A DNA stretch of 64,000 nucleotides from Thozetella sp. PMI_491. Its lineage: Eukaryota; Ascomycota; Sordariomycetes; Chaetosphaeriales; Chaetosphaeriaceae. The translations under genes and the position numbers were made by a program. Of the stretch, positions 21,252-33,175 are shown in pieces (the stretch's first letter is position 1; each line of letters starts with the position of its first letter). The stretch lies in the NCBI GenBank assembly GCA_021432635.1, contig MU270029.1, positions 620,001-684,000 of the forward strand, written 5' to 3'. The notes under the pieces are model-generated. The model saw nothing but the letters and a program-made list of their open reading frames with translations. It was not told the origin of the DNA and made no database searches.

Positions 21252-22619
21252 CTATCCCTCATGGCCCCTGACCTCCCATTGGATGTACTCACCCTTGGTG
21301 TTGGGCGGCCGGAGGATGGTGCAGTCCGAGTTTCCTCCGGACATGCCAGTCGGAAAAGTCGTCGTGCTGAAGGAGAACCAGGAACGAGACGGGAGGACAG
21401 CGATGAGATCGATCAATGCCGTCCGGGTCCAAGAGGATGAGAGCAGTCCTTCCCAGCTGATCTTCCGGATCTTGGCCCGCTGCTGGCTCTCTGCATCGCC
21501 CGGTGTCTTGTACATTGACAAAAAGGGGTCGATATTGTCATGAAGGCTGAGGCGCGGGCTCTCAAGGCGGACCAGAGACAACCATTCGTAGATGTCGCCT
21601 GCGAACTCCTCGAATTCTTCTCGTCCTGTTGCCTCATCCAGAGCCCCGTCAGGCTTTAGTTGCGGTAGTGTGACGGAGACGGCTAACTGGGAACAGCTTG
21701 GATTGCTGGTGTGGTAGACTGGAGAATACTGTAACAAAGGATTCGGTTCAGGGGCTAGACCGGTCAGCACGTATTCATATTAGGGACAACAAGTAGAAAT
21801 CGATGATACCCACCCGAACTAGAGAGGTCGCAAAACAGCCATGTGATTGGAGCAGAAAAGACATTTCTGCACGCGCTCATGAGCCTCTCGAAACCCTTTT
21901 TGCCGGGAACCATGGTTGGGCTGTGAAGGTCAAACTCGACGACTGTTGAGGTTAGCCGGCGTGTTGTCTCGCGCAGACGGAGGCTGTACTCACCCCATCG
22001 TGGTTTGGTGTCGCGCTTTCCCTTGACTCCGTGAGGTTTGCCGACCAGTCCAGCTCGCTCATATGTCTCCCTGTCCAAGTAGAGGTGCAGTTTTCCTGTC
22101 CGGTTAGCTCTGGATGCCGTGGCTTAGGAGCAAAGACCCTTACCGTCTCGCAACGTGAAGACGTTGTCGATAAGCATCCGCCCCTGGGAGAGCATCAAGA
22201 TGCTCCCTACGGTGGAGTCAGAGAAACCGTGAACTCAGGAAGATACAGGTGGGTCCACGGACTTAACTTGATGTATTCGGTGAAGAAAGCCCCTGACAGC
22301 ACATCGCCCAGTGCCATGACCACTCTTTGGCACACGGGGGCGGGCCTGTCGTCGACTAGCTTCTTGTGGGCGATTTCGTATACATCCTCAGGGATGATCA
22401 GATCAACCTGGACCTCTGTGTTAGATCTGACTGAATGCGGGATCCCGATGCGGCACAGGAGCTAAGCATTACCTTGTGGACGAAATGCTGGGAAGCAATC
22501 GCCGCCCACGGCTTGCGCTGGGTGGAGGGCGGCTGCTCTGGGTCCAAATGAGCCATAGTGCCGTACGTGACGTAACATCTCGACGCCAGGTACGGCGCCG
22601 GGATGGGAAAAGAGAGCAT
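21252..22619 (-). CDS. RPP40: RNase P / MRP protein subunit Rpp40-type (362 aa, six exons)
   Basis: This is a protein subunit of nuclear RNase P, which trims the 5' leader of pre-tRNA. Exons: 22619..22473, 22407..22263, 22206..22144, 22095..21994, 21942..21814 and 21754..21252; introns 48-65 nt; all phases agree. Family marks are YVTYGTM and KPWAAI near the N-terminus, SILMLSQGRMLIDNVFTLRDG, then LYLDRETYERAGLVGKPHGVKGKR and PRWVVEFDL, the core of the Rpp40 family. Two joints needed judgement. The first acceptor is set at 22408 (VHK|VDLIIPED); the nearby AGAG acceptor would add two residues. The second donor is the weak GTCCGT at 22262, the only choice that leads in frame from EYIKL into the SILMLS block. 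Divergent from TRM11. Confidence 0.85.
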
Positions 22620-23077
22620 GTTGGGAGTGTAGAGCCAATCCGCACTCTCCTGGTGTCCTTTCCTGGACCTTGCAGCCGGCCGCCGGTCGTGTACGTATGT
22701 GCGTGTGGTTTGGCGAGAAAGGTTAGCAGACGGTGAGAGCGTGTAAATTTACAGTAGACAACTTTCCGTAAGAAAGTGTGACTGGGCGGGCAAAAATTAT
22801 TAGCACCACCCACAACGGCGTGCGATTTTGGCCCCTACTTTACCCACAACTGCATTGCCTGCCTTGTCTTGCTTCGTCTGACTTTGGCTGGGAATTTTGG
22901 GCACCACCTGACTCCAGACCGGGGGTTATATGAATGTGACATGCCGGTTGTCTGCCTTCGCCTTACCATTCATGGCTGGAAAAGAGCTGTATTTACGAAA
23001 TTCGCCTGAGCATCCGAGACCCCCTTAACCCCTCCTCCCGCTCATAGACGGGGGAAGACCAAAACAGCCCCGGCAAG
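22620..23077. promoter_or_regulatory. Divergent promoter region RPP40 / TRM11
   Basis: These 458 bp separate the start codons of two tRNA-maturation genes transcribed away from each other. A shared bidirectional promoter is likely. I did not find a clear named element. Confidence 0.55.
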
Positions 23078-24694
23078 ATGGATTATCTGATCCGCCTGTC
23101 TCAGTCTCATGAGACCTTCCGGCTACCGGAAATACAGTCTTTAGCGGTGCTTGAGGGCATCGAGATGGAAGTCAAGTCCTATTCCTTAGAAGTAGGTTGC
23201 AGCATAGCCCGTGTTTCCCTCGGCTGCCGTAGTCCTTGCCACTTTTGCGCCTCGGACCAACCAGTCTGCCCGTCTCTGCAAGACTCCTCGACTAACTTGC
23301 CCCGGAAAGACGCCGTTCCTGATTGTCCGCCTGCCCTCTAACGATGCCGCACTCCGGCTCATCAGGCGGTCGATCCTCGCCATGTCTGTTTACGAGCTCT
23401 GGGGGAGCGCAACCACGCTGGACGAGCTCCATGCGGTGGTGCGCGCCCAGACCGAGCATATGTGGGACCGATATATGACCTGTTCCTTCAAACTCGCCAT
23501 CGACTGCTTCCAGGGTTCCCGGACCTCCGAAGAAAAGGTCGCCTTGATCAACGCCTTTGCATACCTCGGCTTCGCAGGCCCTATCAAGATGCGCTCCCCT
23601 GATGAGGAATTCACCCTATTCGAGGAGTGGGCTTTCAACGCCGTACCACTGAATATCCCAGACCCTAATAGGTACTACTTTGGCCGGTACCTGGGCATGG
23701 GCGCGCGGGACCTGCCAAAGAAGCTCGATCTGAAGAAGCGGAGGTATATTAGTACTACCTCTATGGATGCAGAGCTGTCGCTGGTCACAGCAAACATGGC
23801 CTTGGCGGCGCCCGGAAAGCTGCTCTACGATCCGTTCGCGGGGACAGGCAGTTTCCCTATCGCGTGCGCCCAGTTCGGCGCGCTGGTGTTTGGGAGTGAT
23901 ATCGATGGCCGCGCGATACGGGGCGAGGGCCACAAGACGTTGAAGGGAAATTTTGAGCAGTACGGTTTCCTGGACTGTCTGGGCGGCACCTTCACAGCCG
24001 ACCTGACGAATTCGCCGATGCGGCGGAGGCCGGCCGGGAGCGACGGCGACGACGGCATGACCGGGCGGCTGTTCGACGGGATCCTTTGCGACCCGCCGTA
24101 TGGCGTCCGAGAAGGTCTTCGAGTGCTCGGGGTGAAGGACCCGGAGAAGAACCATTGGGTGATACCGAAGGGCAAAGAGATGTATAAGTGAGTGGGCAGG
24201 ACCCAGCCTCCTTGCCTTGCAGAGGAGACAGGGCGCCACCATGGCTGACAGGGAGATACAGGCAGGCAGACTTCATCCCACCCAAGAAGCCATACAGCTT
24301 GTTTGCCATCCTGGATGACATATTGGAATTCGCAGCAGATACCCTGGTCGACCACGGGCGTCTCTCATTCTGGATACCGACCGCAAACGACGAAGAGCAA
24401 GAGGTGCCTACCCCGACGCACCCTTTTCTCGAGGTCGTGGCTGTCTCCACCCAGACCTTCACGAAATGTGAGCTCTCTTTACACATGACCCTCGCGCCGA
24501 ACGGTCGGAGCCGCTGAGCTAACCGCGAATACCTAGGGTCTCGGCGTCTCATCACGTACCAACGGCTCCCCAACTCCCAAGTAGACCTTGCAGCGCTCAA
24601 GGAGAAGCAAACGAGGCAGCTGACGGGCAAGAACGCCGACGAGTTGAATCCGTTTCGGAAGATGTATTTCACTACCAAGACCGAGGCCCAATGA
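23078..24694 (+). CDS. TRM11: tRNA (guanine10-N2)-methyltransferase catalytic subunit Trm11 (451 aa)
   Basis: This SAM-dependent enzyme methylates G10 of tRNA, working with the small partner Trm112. Four exons: 23078..23191, 23310..24187, 24262..24467 and 24537..24694, with introns of 118, 74 and 69 nt and branches CTAAC/CTGAC. The N-terminal part (MDYLIRLSQSHETFRLPEIQSL) opens the THUMP-related RNA-binding region. The Rossmann methyltransferase carries motif I DPFAGTGSF (from Asp212, SAM binding) and motif IV DPPYG (299-303, catalytic). RKYIS-like RRYISTTSMDAELSLVTANM precedes motif I as in the family. The C-terminus, ending FRKMYFTTKTEAQ, needs the last two introns removed. All key residues are present. 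Confidence 0.92.
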
Positions 24695-25118
24695 TATAGT
24701 TTGCGGCCGCCTTCTAGATACCCCCTTAAAGCATATACAACGAAGGTTCATGTAGGCATGCTTATTGCCGTCGCCGAATCACGGCGGGACTGCAGAATCC
24801 AACCGCCCGCCGGAGGTGCCCCAGGCTCCCATCCCTCCCATGGCTTGGCTTCTGCCCCATGCTGCCTAGAGGGATTATATCCTGTGTGCAGTGTGTACTA
24901 TCCCTTTGGGCTACTCCAGATCGGCGGCGAGTGGGTCGCCGGTCGTCGGGTTGGAGAGCCAGGGATCGCCAAAAAGACAAGCGAGGGAACATAACTGACC
25001 AATGCTCTAACGCCGCACTCCATATGAATGCCCTGAACCGTCAACGCTGAGCCCTTCCTCCAACCCCCGGCCATGTCCCTTTGTTTCTGTGTGCGCTTCA
25101 TGGGCTCGCGGGCAGGTA
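24695..25118. other. Convergent spacer TRM11 / GID4
   Basis: These 424 bp lie between two stop codons. No gene seen. Confidence 0.5.
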
Positions 25119-26424
25119 TCATCGGAATTCCATGGCTCCAAAGCAACCTTTATCGTCCACATGGGTGAGCTCTAGCTGCTGGAACCTGCAGCCCCGGGAG
25201 GTTAATATGGCTATGATTGCGACATCGCAAAGGGAGGGACTTACTGCTCGCTCTTGCTGTGGAAGTATATGCCGCTAACGTCACCTCTAAGCTGGTTAAA
25301 GCAGATGTAGTAGAAGCCCTCGAAGCTCGCGCCATTTATAGTCCGTACTTGGTGGTCCGGCACTAGGAAGTGCTCTTTCCAGCGCATAAATATATTTTCC
25401 GTCCAGCCAGCATCCTTGATCAAGGCGCGGCCGCCCTTGCGGACTAGCCTGGAATACGGGCGGAATGCCGTGAACTTGGACCAATGCGACAGGTCGATCT
25501 TCTCGGATGCGCCCCACGAGGGATGTTGAGTGATAAAGCCATATTTGGGGCCGATGATCTCGCCTTCAAAGTAGGTCGTCAGAGTCGGGTGGTCATCTGT
25601 AAGACCTATTGCCCGTGGCTGTTAGTCTTGGACCTCTAGAATAAGGGCTGTGCCAGCCAGAAGAGGAGCTAGGACTGACCTTGGATCCGTAGGTATCCGC
25701 ACATGGACGACTCTCTGAGGTCTACACTCTTGATCTCGACCTGGACATCGTACCGCTGTCTCTCAGACGTCTGTGTGCCGGTGAAGCGGCTGCCGGGTCG
25801 GAGGAAACGCGAGGGATAGGCTGGGACTAGCCGCTTGTGGGAGTATTCATACCCCAGGCCAGCCAGGCCGCTGTCCTGCATCCATCGCGATCCGGTGGTG
25901 GCATCCCAGCTTTCAAGATCGTCTTCTGTCAGGATACGAGACCCAAACTCGTAGCTCTCTCCGGCGGCGCCTCGCCCGACTTCGGCCTCCGCTACGAGGC
26001 CTCGGCTTGACTCGCCGTCCCCGACAGCACTCGTAGCACTGGAAGGTTCGGCAACGGCCGTCATCAGATCCTCATCGGAGTCTACCTGCTTGTGGTGGTC
26101 TTCTGTGCTGTCCCGGGTGATGAGCATGCCCTCTGGCTCCATGTCGCGTTCATGCGTGCTGACGGATAAGGGGTGCGGAGAGAGTGTAGCAGAGCGCAGA
26201 GTATCGGTGTCCTCCTCCATGGTTGTGGGCTCGATGATTCCCCGGCCAATCTCATCGGCATAGGGGAGAGGCGGATTAGGATGCCAGCTGGATGGCGACT
26301 GAGGGGGGTGGTCGTCTTGTTGAGAAGAAGCCTCGGCCAGGCTCTCCTCAGTGGGATCGGGGCATGAGAACGGATGTGGCCGCGGCGATTGAGGATCCGG
26401 CGCGTTCGAGGAAGGTGTGGGCAT
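25119..26424 (-). CDS. GID4: GID/CTLH ubiquitin-ligase substrate receptor Gid4/Vid24 (390 aa)
   Basis: This is the substrate receptor of the GID/CTLH E3 ligase. In yeast it binds N-terminal proline degrons and directs gluconeogenic enzymes to the proteasome when glucose returns. Three exons: 26424..25680, 25605..25245 and 25185..25119, introns 74 and 59 nt. Residues 1-165 are Pro/Ser/Glu-rich and probably disordered. The beta-barrel follows: [55 protein letters not shown], the MRWKEHFLVPDHQ block, GASFEGFYYICF, and the C-terminal FGAMEFR, which only appears after splicing. The start MPTPSSN is the usual fungal one; the frame stays open further upstream. Confidence 0.92.
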
Positions 26425-27710
26425 CCTTGCGCTGGAGATCGGGATTTCCGCGATGACAGCACGTTCGTACCCAAGGGAGCGAGGCCGAGGGGGTCGGCGG
26501 CCGTGGGTCACGGGGAATAGGGGGTGGACACGCAGCGATGGCAGGTCGGGTCGCAAATGGCACTGAGATGGCGATTTCGACGCGGGAGAAGCCGTGAGCC
26601 CAATTCACAGCCCAGGTCTCGTAAACCGATGTCTAGGGGCGGACGCGGAGGGTGGGATCCGCTTCCGTCGTGATTCGTCCTTTAGATCGTAGTCGGAAAG
26701 AGCGGTCGCGGCGGTCTCGTGCAAGTGGCGCTGCGCGATTACAACAGCGCCATCCAGGCAAAAAGGGAAGCGATAGGGGGTAGGTTTCGCCGTTCGCGCA
26801 ATGGAGATGGCGATGTTATGCAGGAGTCGCCGGCGGGATTGGGCGCGACGGACGTAGGAAGGAGATGGAAGGATGAAGTGCCATCCAACTAGGCCCAACC
26901 TACGATGACGATGGGAGCTGCACGGGTCCTTCTTCGCCGACAGGCTGGGGCTGGACCGTGCACGCAAAGTCAAGCCGGGAAGCTGCAAGCCGCCACCAGA
27001 GTCTGTGGCACCAGGCCACCTACGACCCGTCCTTCCCCAGAATTATAACGGCTTTACGAGCGAGACAATTAGACGATAAATTGCACCGCGTGGAGTCTGA
27101 CAGATCCCGGCCATGTTTACGAAGCCCGATGCAGATTGCAGATTGCAGAAAAAGTACAGCCCTATTTTTTATTTCTTTTCCTTCCTGCTTCTCGTCCTGC
27201 GCAGCGCTTTCGCACAATGCCATCTCTTTTTCTCTGGATTGCCGATATGGAATGTGGTTCATCTCATCGGACAATAGGCCCTAGACGATCCTTGTGGCTT
27301 TTTTAAAACAAATATTCGGGTATGCATTCCCGGTATACTCATTTAGATGCCAAGCGGCGTACCTTAAAAACTTTTTTTTTTTTAGATGTCGACGACGGCC
27401 GGCTAGATTGACAGACAGGCACAGCAAGTAAGCTTCGAGGCACCCCATTCAGACCCCTGGATTCAGCTTTGCTCCTCTATAGTTGCGCACTCTTGACCGA
27501 AAGCCGGCCTCCGCATGGTTCCAGCCTTCACCTCAAAGGGCTCTACGCAGCCTCTTAAGCCGTCAGGATCTATTGCAGATTCGATACCGGCCGTTTGGTA
27601 TGCCAGCTAGCCCTGAAACCCTGTGTCCGCCACCGTTTAAACGCCTTGACCTATCCCTTGCTGTTCGCCAACCGCCGTGGGTATCTTACGTCGTCCAAGC
27701 AAAAACTAGA
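26425..27710. other. Spacer between GID4 and mago; no gene recognised
   Basis: This is the promoter side of GID4 and the 3' flank of mago, both on the minus strand. A poly-T run of about 12 lies near 27370-27383. Open frames here have no recognisable content. Confidence 0.5.
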
Positions 27711-28471
27711 CTAGATGGGCTTGATCTTGAAGTGCAGAGCAATCAGGCTGAATACCAAGGCCCTCAAGTCCTGGACAAGATAGTAGAAAACTCGCAGGCC
27801 TTCGGGATCGGCGGATTCGGTCACGTCGTTGATGGAGCCGATTTTGGCTGTCTGGCTGCGTGTTAGCTGCCGGAAGACGACGTTAAGTGACTGGTATAGA
27901 ATGGAAGAGCATACCTCGAACGAGATGTGGTCATTTCCCAGGCGAATCTCGAGCTCCTGCTTGCCGTCTTTGTTCTTGGTAGGCCATTTTGCGTCATCTT
28001 CCCTGTTGGGCTAGTTAGCCACCTGGATGCTCAAGCGGGAGCTCGCGGTGCCGTACTTGAGGATTTCGCTCTGTTTAATGATACGCTTGATCTCTTCGAT
28101 GACAAGAGAGCTCACGTACACTGCCGGGCGCGGTCAGTACAGTGTACAGAGCTCCAAAGGAGTAGCAAACTTACTCTCCTTGCGGATCAGACTGTCGTTT
28201 CGGTAGTTGGAGTTGTTGGCGTAGCGTGCGGTCGCGCTCCGTCCGTCGCCGACAGCTCGGAAGTCAAATTCTGCAGAGGATCGTTAGGCGGCCCGGCGGG
28301 CAAGACGCGCGAGGGGTCTAGAGCAAGAGAAAACGTACCCAAGAACTCATGGCCGAAGCGACCTGAGTGGCCGGAGCTGTATACGGTAAGCGGTGTGCGT
28401 AAGATGCGGTCTAAGGGAACGGGATGCACCTACTAGTACCGCAAGTAGAACTGCTCGTTCGAGGCCGCCAT
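27711..28471 (-). CDS. mago: Mago nashi, exon junction complex core (154 aa, six exons)
   Basis: Mago pairs with Y14 and locks eIF4A3 on spliced mRNA. Exons: 28471..28434, 28376..28339, 28270..28175, 28120..28057, 28002..27915 and 27851..27711; introns 54-68 nt, all phases agree. The spliced protein reads as a nearly canonical Mago: [71 protein letters not shown], and the C-terminal [16 protein letters not shown]. No reading frame of useful size shows this gene, because its longest exon is 141 nt and most are under 100. Five introns in 154 codons is dense for this window. It is divergent from SEC26. Confidence 0.95.
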
Positions 28472-29003
28472 CCTGTGCTGCTCACGGAGTTGCCTGGCTG
28501 AAGATGTTGCTGTGTCGCCGGGGTCGAGCCTCGAGATCGCGGCTCTCCAAGAGCTCTGCTCCACCATAGAAAGCCGCATGGAGGGGCAAGGCCCACTAAA
28601 ACACGTGATTCGACCAATCGTCAGCCCAGGCGGCTTCGACCAGGAGGCACCCACACGAAATTGATTAAGGTTGTGGCAGGCCACCGTGGACATCTTGGGG
28701 AGAGGACATCTTGACCGATTCTCGAGTGCACCAGCTGGCCTCTGAACCCCAGGTGATGCACACACCTCTCGGCCAACCCGCGCGCACCAACTAAGCCCTC
28801 ACCTGTGCAGGTGTTGACACAACTCGCTCTATTTTTCTTGACCACTGCGTCGAGGACATCTGCACACGGTCGAACTTCCCCTCCCTCCCCCCATTTGCAA
28901 GCTCCCACCCGCTTCGACGAGGAGCACCTCCCGTCCCCCCAACACTAGTGCCCGACCGCCCTCCTCCCACACGTCTTGCACGGCCGCGCCCGCACCGCCC
29001 AAC
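28472..29003. promoter_or_regulatory. Divergent promoter region mago / SEC26
   Basis: These 532 bp lie between two start codons facing apart. A CACGTG E-box (28602-28607) and a CCAAT box (28614-28618) sit together near the mago side, candidate sites for bHLH and HAP/NF-Y-type factors. Function is inferred. Confidence 0.5.
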
Positions 29004-32000
29004 ATGTCGTCCTTCCTCGAGAACGCTTACAGCTTGGTCCACCAGGACAATGCGGACGTCCCGACCCTGTCCGACCTCAAGACCCAGCTTGAGAAGGGCA
29101 GCGATGAGAGCAAGGTCGACACGATGAAGCGCGTTCTCACCATCATGCTGAATGGCGACCCCATGCCCCAATTGCTCATGCACATCATCCGCTTCGTCAT
29201 GCCTTCCAAGTCGAAGCCTCTCAAGAAGCTCCTTTACTTCTACTACGAGATCTGCCCCAAGCTGGATGCGCAGGGCAAGCTCAAGCAGGAGATGATCCTG
29301 GTGTGGTACGTGGCCCCGCGACCCGAGAGAGGTATGGCGAGCTATTTCTATGTACTGACCTTTCCTGCGCCAGCAACGGCATCCGAAACGATCTGCAGCA
29401 CCCTAACGAATACATCCGGGGCAACACTCTGCGCTTCCTCTGCAAGCTGCGGGAGGCCGAGCTCATCGAGCCCCTGCTCTCCTCCGCCCGCTCATGTCTA
29501 GAGCACCGGCACGCCTACGTAAGGAAGAACGCCGTCTTCGCCATTGCCTCGATCTTCCAGCACTCCCCGACTCTCATCCCTGACGCGGCCGAGCTCATTG
29601 CTACGTTCCTTGAGGGCGAGAGCGACCCCACATGCAAGCGCAACGGCTTCAGCGCCCTTGCCTCCATCTCTCATGACAAGGCCTTGGCCTACCTAAGCAC
29701 GGTCTTCGATGGCATCCCCAACGCCGAGGAGCTCCTGCAGCTGGTGGAGCTCGAGTTCATCAGGAAAGATGCAGTCCAGAACTCTCAGAACAAGGTCAGA
29801 CCTCCAACCCCCCCGGGTACTCTGGCGGCTGGGATGCTAGCTAACATGTAAAGGCTCGCTACTTGCGGTTAATCTTTGACCTCCTCGAGGCTGGTGCTTC
29901 TACAGTCGTCTATGAGGCGGCATCGTCGCTCACCGCGCTTACCAGCAACCCGGTTGCCGTGAAGGCGGCTGCGGGCAAGTTCATCGAACTGGCGATCAAG
30001 GAGGCCGACAACAACGTCAAGTTGATCGTCTTGGACCGCGTCGACCAGCTGCGTAAGAAGAACGGAGGCATCTTGGATGATCTGATCATGGAGGTTCTCC
30101 GGGTTCTGTCTAGCCCTGACATCGACGTCCGAAGGAAAGCTCTCGGCATCGCCCTGGAGATGGTCTCCAGCAAGAACGTAGAGGAGGTGGTTCTCCTCCT
30201 CAAGAAGGAACTTTCCAAGACCGTCGACCAAGAATACGAGAAAAACACGGAATACCGCCAGCTCCTGATTCACTCCATTCACCAATGCGCCATCAAGTTC
30301 TCGGAGGTCGCCGCTAGCGTCGTTGACTTGCTGATGGATTTCATAGCCGACTTCAACAGTGCCTCGGCCGTCGATGTCATCAACTTCGTTAAGGAGGTCG
30401 TCGAGAAGTTCCCTGACCTACGGCCCGCGATCATCCGGAGGCTAGTGGATACCCTCAGCGAGGTGCGCGCCGGCAAGATCTACCGAGGCATTATCTGGAC
30501 TGTGGGAGAATATTCCCTGGACGAGAAGGACATCCGCGAGGCTTGGAAGCGGATACGGGCGAGCTTGGGCGAGATTCCCATCCTTGCATCCGAACAGCGC
30601 CTTCTTGACAACGTGGATGCTGGGGAGCCGGACAAGGAGAAGGACGAGCAGGTCAACGGCCACTCTAAGGCTGCCCCGACCGGTTCGAGGAGAGTGCTCG
30701 CCGATGGAACGTATGCCACGGAGACAGCTCTCACGAGCGATTCCGCGGCAGCTGCGAAGCTGGAGGCGGTCAAGGCCGCCCAGAAGCCGCCTCTCAGGCA
30801 GCTGATCCTGGACGGTGACTACTACCTGGCTACCGTTCTTGCTGCCACCCTCACGAAGCTGGTCATGCGTCACTCCGAGATCTCCTCTGATGCTGCTCGC
30901 ACTAATGCTCTCCGTGCCGAGGCCATGCTCATCATGATCTCCATAATCCGTGTTGGCCAGTCACAGTTCGTGAAGGCACCCATCGACGAGGACTCGGTCG
31001 ACCGCATCATGAGCTCTGTGCGCGCCCTGGCCGAGTTCAGCGAGCGGAAGGAGCTCGAGCAGGTCTACCTGGAGGACACGAAGAAGGCGTTCCGGGCGAT
31101 GGTTCAGGTGGAGGAGAAGAAACGCGCCGCCCAGGAGGCGTCCGAGAAGGCCAAGACAGCAGTTCAGGTCGACGACGTTGTTGCCATCCGGCAGTTGTCA
31201 AAGAAGAACGCGGGCGACGACTCGGAGGGCATCGATCTCGACATTGAGCGGGCGGCAGGCGGCGACAGCAGTGCGGCAGAGGATCTGTCGAGCAAGCTGA
31301 ACCGTGTCGTCCAGCTCACCGGCTTCTCCGACCCTGTCTATGCTGAGGCCTACGTCAAGGTCCTCCAGTTCGATATCGTCTTGGATGTCCTGCTGGTGAA
31401 CCAGACGACCGAGACGCTGCAGAACCTGTCGGTCGAGTTCGCCACCCTCGGCGACCTCAAAGTCGTCGAGCGACCCACGACCCAGAGTCTTGGCCCCCAC
31501 GACTTCCACAATGTGCAGTGCACGATCAAGGTGTCGTCGACGGATACCGGCGTCATCTTCGGAAACGTGGTCTACGACGGTGCGCACTCTACGGATACGA
31601 ATGTCGTCATCCTCAACGACCTCCACGTCGACATCATGGACTACATCCAGCCGGCGACTTGCACCGAGACGCAGTTCCGTACCATGTGGACCGAGTTCGA
31701 GTGGGAGAACAAGGTCAACATCAACAGCAAGGCCAAGTCTCTCCGGGAGTTCTTGGATCAGCTCATGGCCTGCACGAATATGAACTGTCTGACGCCCGAG
31801 GCATCGCTCAAGGGTGATTGCCAGTTCTTGAGCGCCAACCTGTACGCCAGGAGCGTGTTTGGTAAGTATAATCCTGGTGCTAGGTACGGTAAATGCAGTG
31901 AATCAGGCTAACACTTCCCAGGCGAGGATGCTCTTGCGAACTTGAGTATCGAGAAGGAAGGCGAAGATGGCCCTATCACCGGCTTCGTCAGGATACGTAG

Positions 32001-32070
32001 CAGGTCCCAAGGATTGGCCCTAAGCCTAGGATCTCTCAAGGGCCTGAACAAGATTGGGTCAACTGCCTAA
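29004..32070 (+). CDS. SEC26: Coatomer subunit beta (beta-COP, 959 aa)
   Basis: This is a core subunit of the COPI coat that forms vesicles for Golgi-to-ER and intra-Golgi traffic. Four exons: 29004..29305, 29374..29794, 29854..31861 and 31922..32070, introns 59-68 nt with CTAAC/CTGAC branches. The N-terminal two thirds is a HEAT/adaptin-like solenoid ([49 protein letters not shown]). A charged linker (about residues 530-680) contains long Glu/Lys helices. The C-terminal appendage starts near [26 protein letters not shown], with [18 protein letters not shown] later. The last exon gives the conserved end [16 protein letters not shown]. Length and ends match fungal Sec26. Confidence 0.96.
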
Positions 32071-33175
32071 CGAATAAAATGACGGATACTGGGAACAGCT
32101 CTTAGGCCGAGGGGCAGATAGATTGGGCGCAGCCGAGGCCATTGATGCCTCTTATCCAAGGGGCGACCATTCGGATGCCGGGGATGCTGCATCGAGAACG
32201 CAGGAGTAAGGTTATGACTTTTGAAGACCAAATACAGTTGGCCCTGGTCAAGTAAAAAAAAAAGGTCCTCATACTAGCGGGTAAATTTATACTGCGATTT
32301 GTTAGACCATTCCGTCATGATGCTCTCAGTGAAACGACTTCTCTATTATTTGCCCAGGATTTGCCTAGGATTACGACGGTACAACAGCGAGCACTCGATC
32401 AAGGCTCGCAATGGGGGTTAATGATTTCCATTACATCAGTCATACTATAAACATTCATCTTGGCCCGAGCCTTCCACGACATGCTATGAACGGCACCGGC
32501 CCAAACCGTCTGACTGAGGCGCGCGACGAAGACAGACTACCCCCTTCCGAACTCCGGGTCATGGTGATGCAGAAAAAGGGGGTGGGAAAGGTTAGAAAAG
32601 CAAGATGAGGGGGTATATGTGATGAGAAAGGGGTATTATCATCCAGGCCATGTCCTTGTGGACTAATTAAAAAGGGGTACACGAAGGGGAGGCAATAAGC
32701 GCCCCCCGGCGTCCCTGAGACGCTCTCTGGACGGGTATCATGTCGTGGGAAAAAGAGAAATAGAACCACCGGGTGCGCAGCTACTGGGGGGATCAAGACC
32801 ATACCGGACCCCCATGCTACCTAAACTGTAGAATTCCGCACCGAAAGCCGACTTGAGCATGTCGGTGGCGCGCGGTGATATGAGGGGATAAGAGTGTGCA
32901 AGTCGAGGTTAAGTAGGGGAAACGGCTTCCAGGTTGAGTGGAAGGCGTATCGCTCGGGCGTACAGGAATGGTCAAAACGCAGGCAATAGCCCAGGTCCCC
33001 TGTTGATGGCCAATGTACGCCGTAGGACATCGCCGATGGGGGTGTCGTCGCCATCAGAAAAATCTTCCTCAAGGCGGGAGGCTTGGTGGTTTGGGGCCGA
33101 AATTTGGTCCCAGAAACAGTATGCGATGGTGTGTATCCGCCACGGTGTTCTGCCTCGCCAAGGTGTACCAGGTTG
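32071..33175. other. Convergent spacer SEC26 / UBTD-like gene; no gene
   Basis: This is the 3' flank of both neighbours. Short frames here have no recognisable content. Confidence 0.5.

Noticed and set aside
21864-22300. Possible frameshift or pseudogene in RPP40
   Set aside because: Resolved by introns: all six exons join in frame with complete family blocks, so the gene looks intact.
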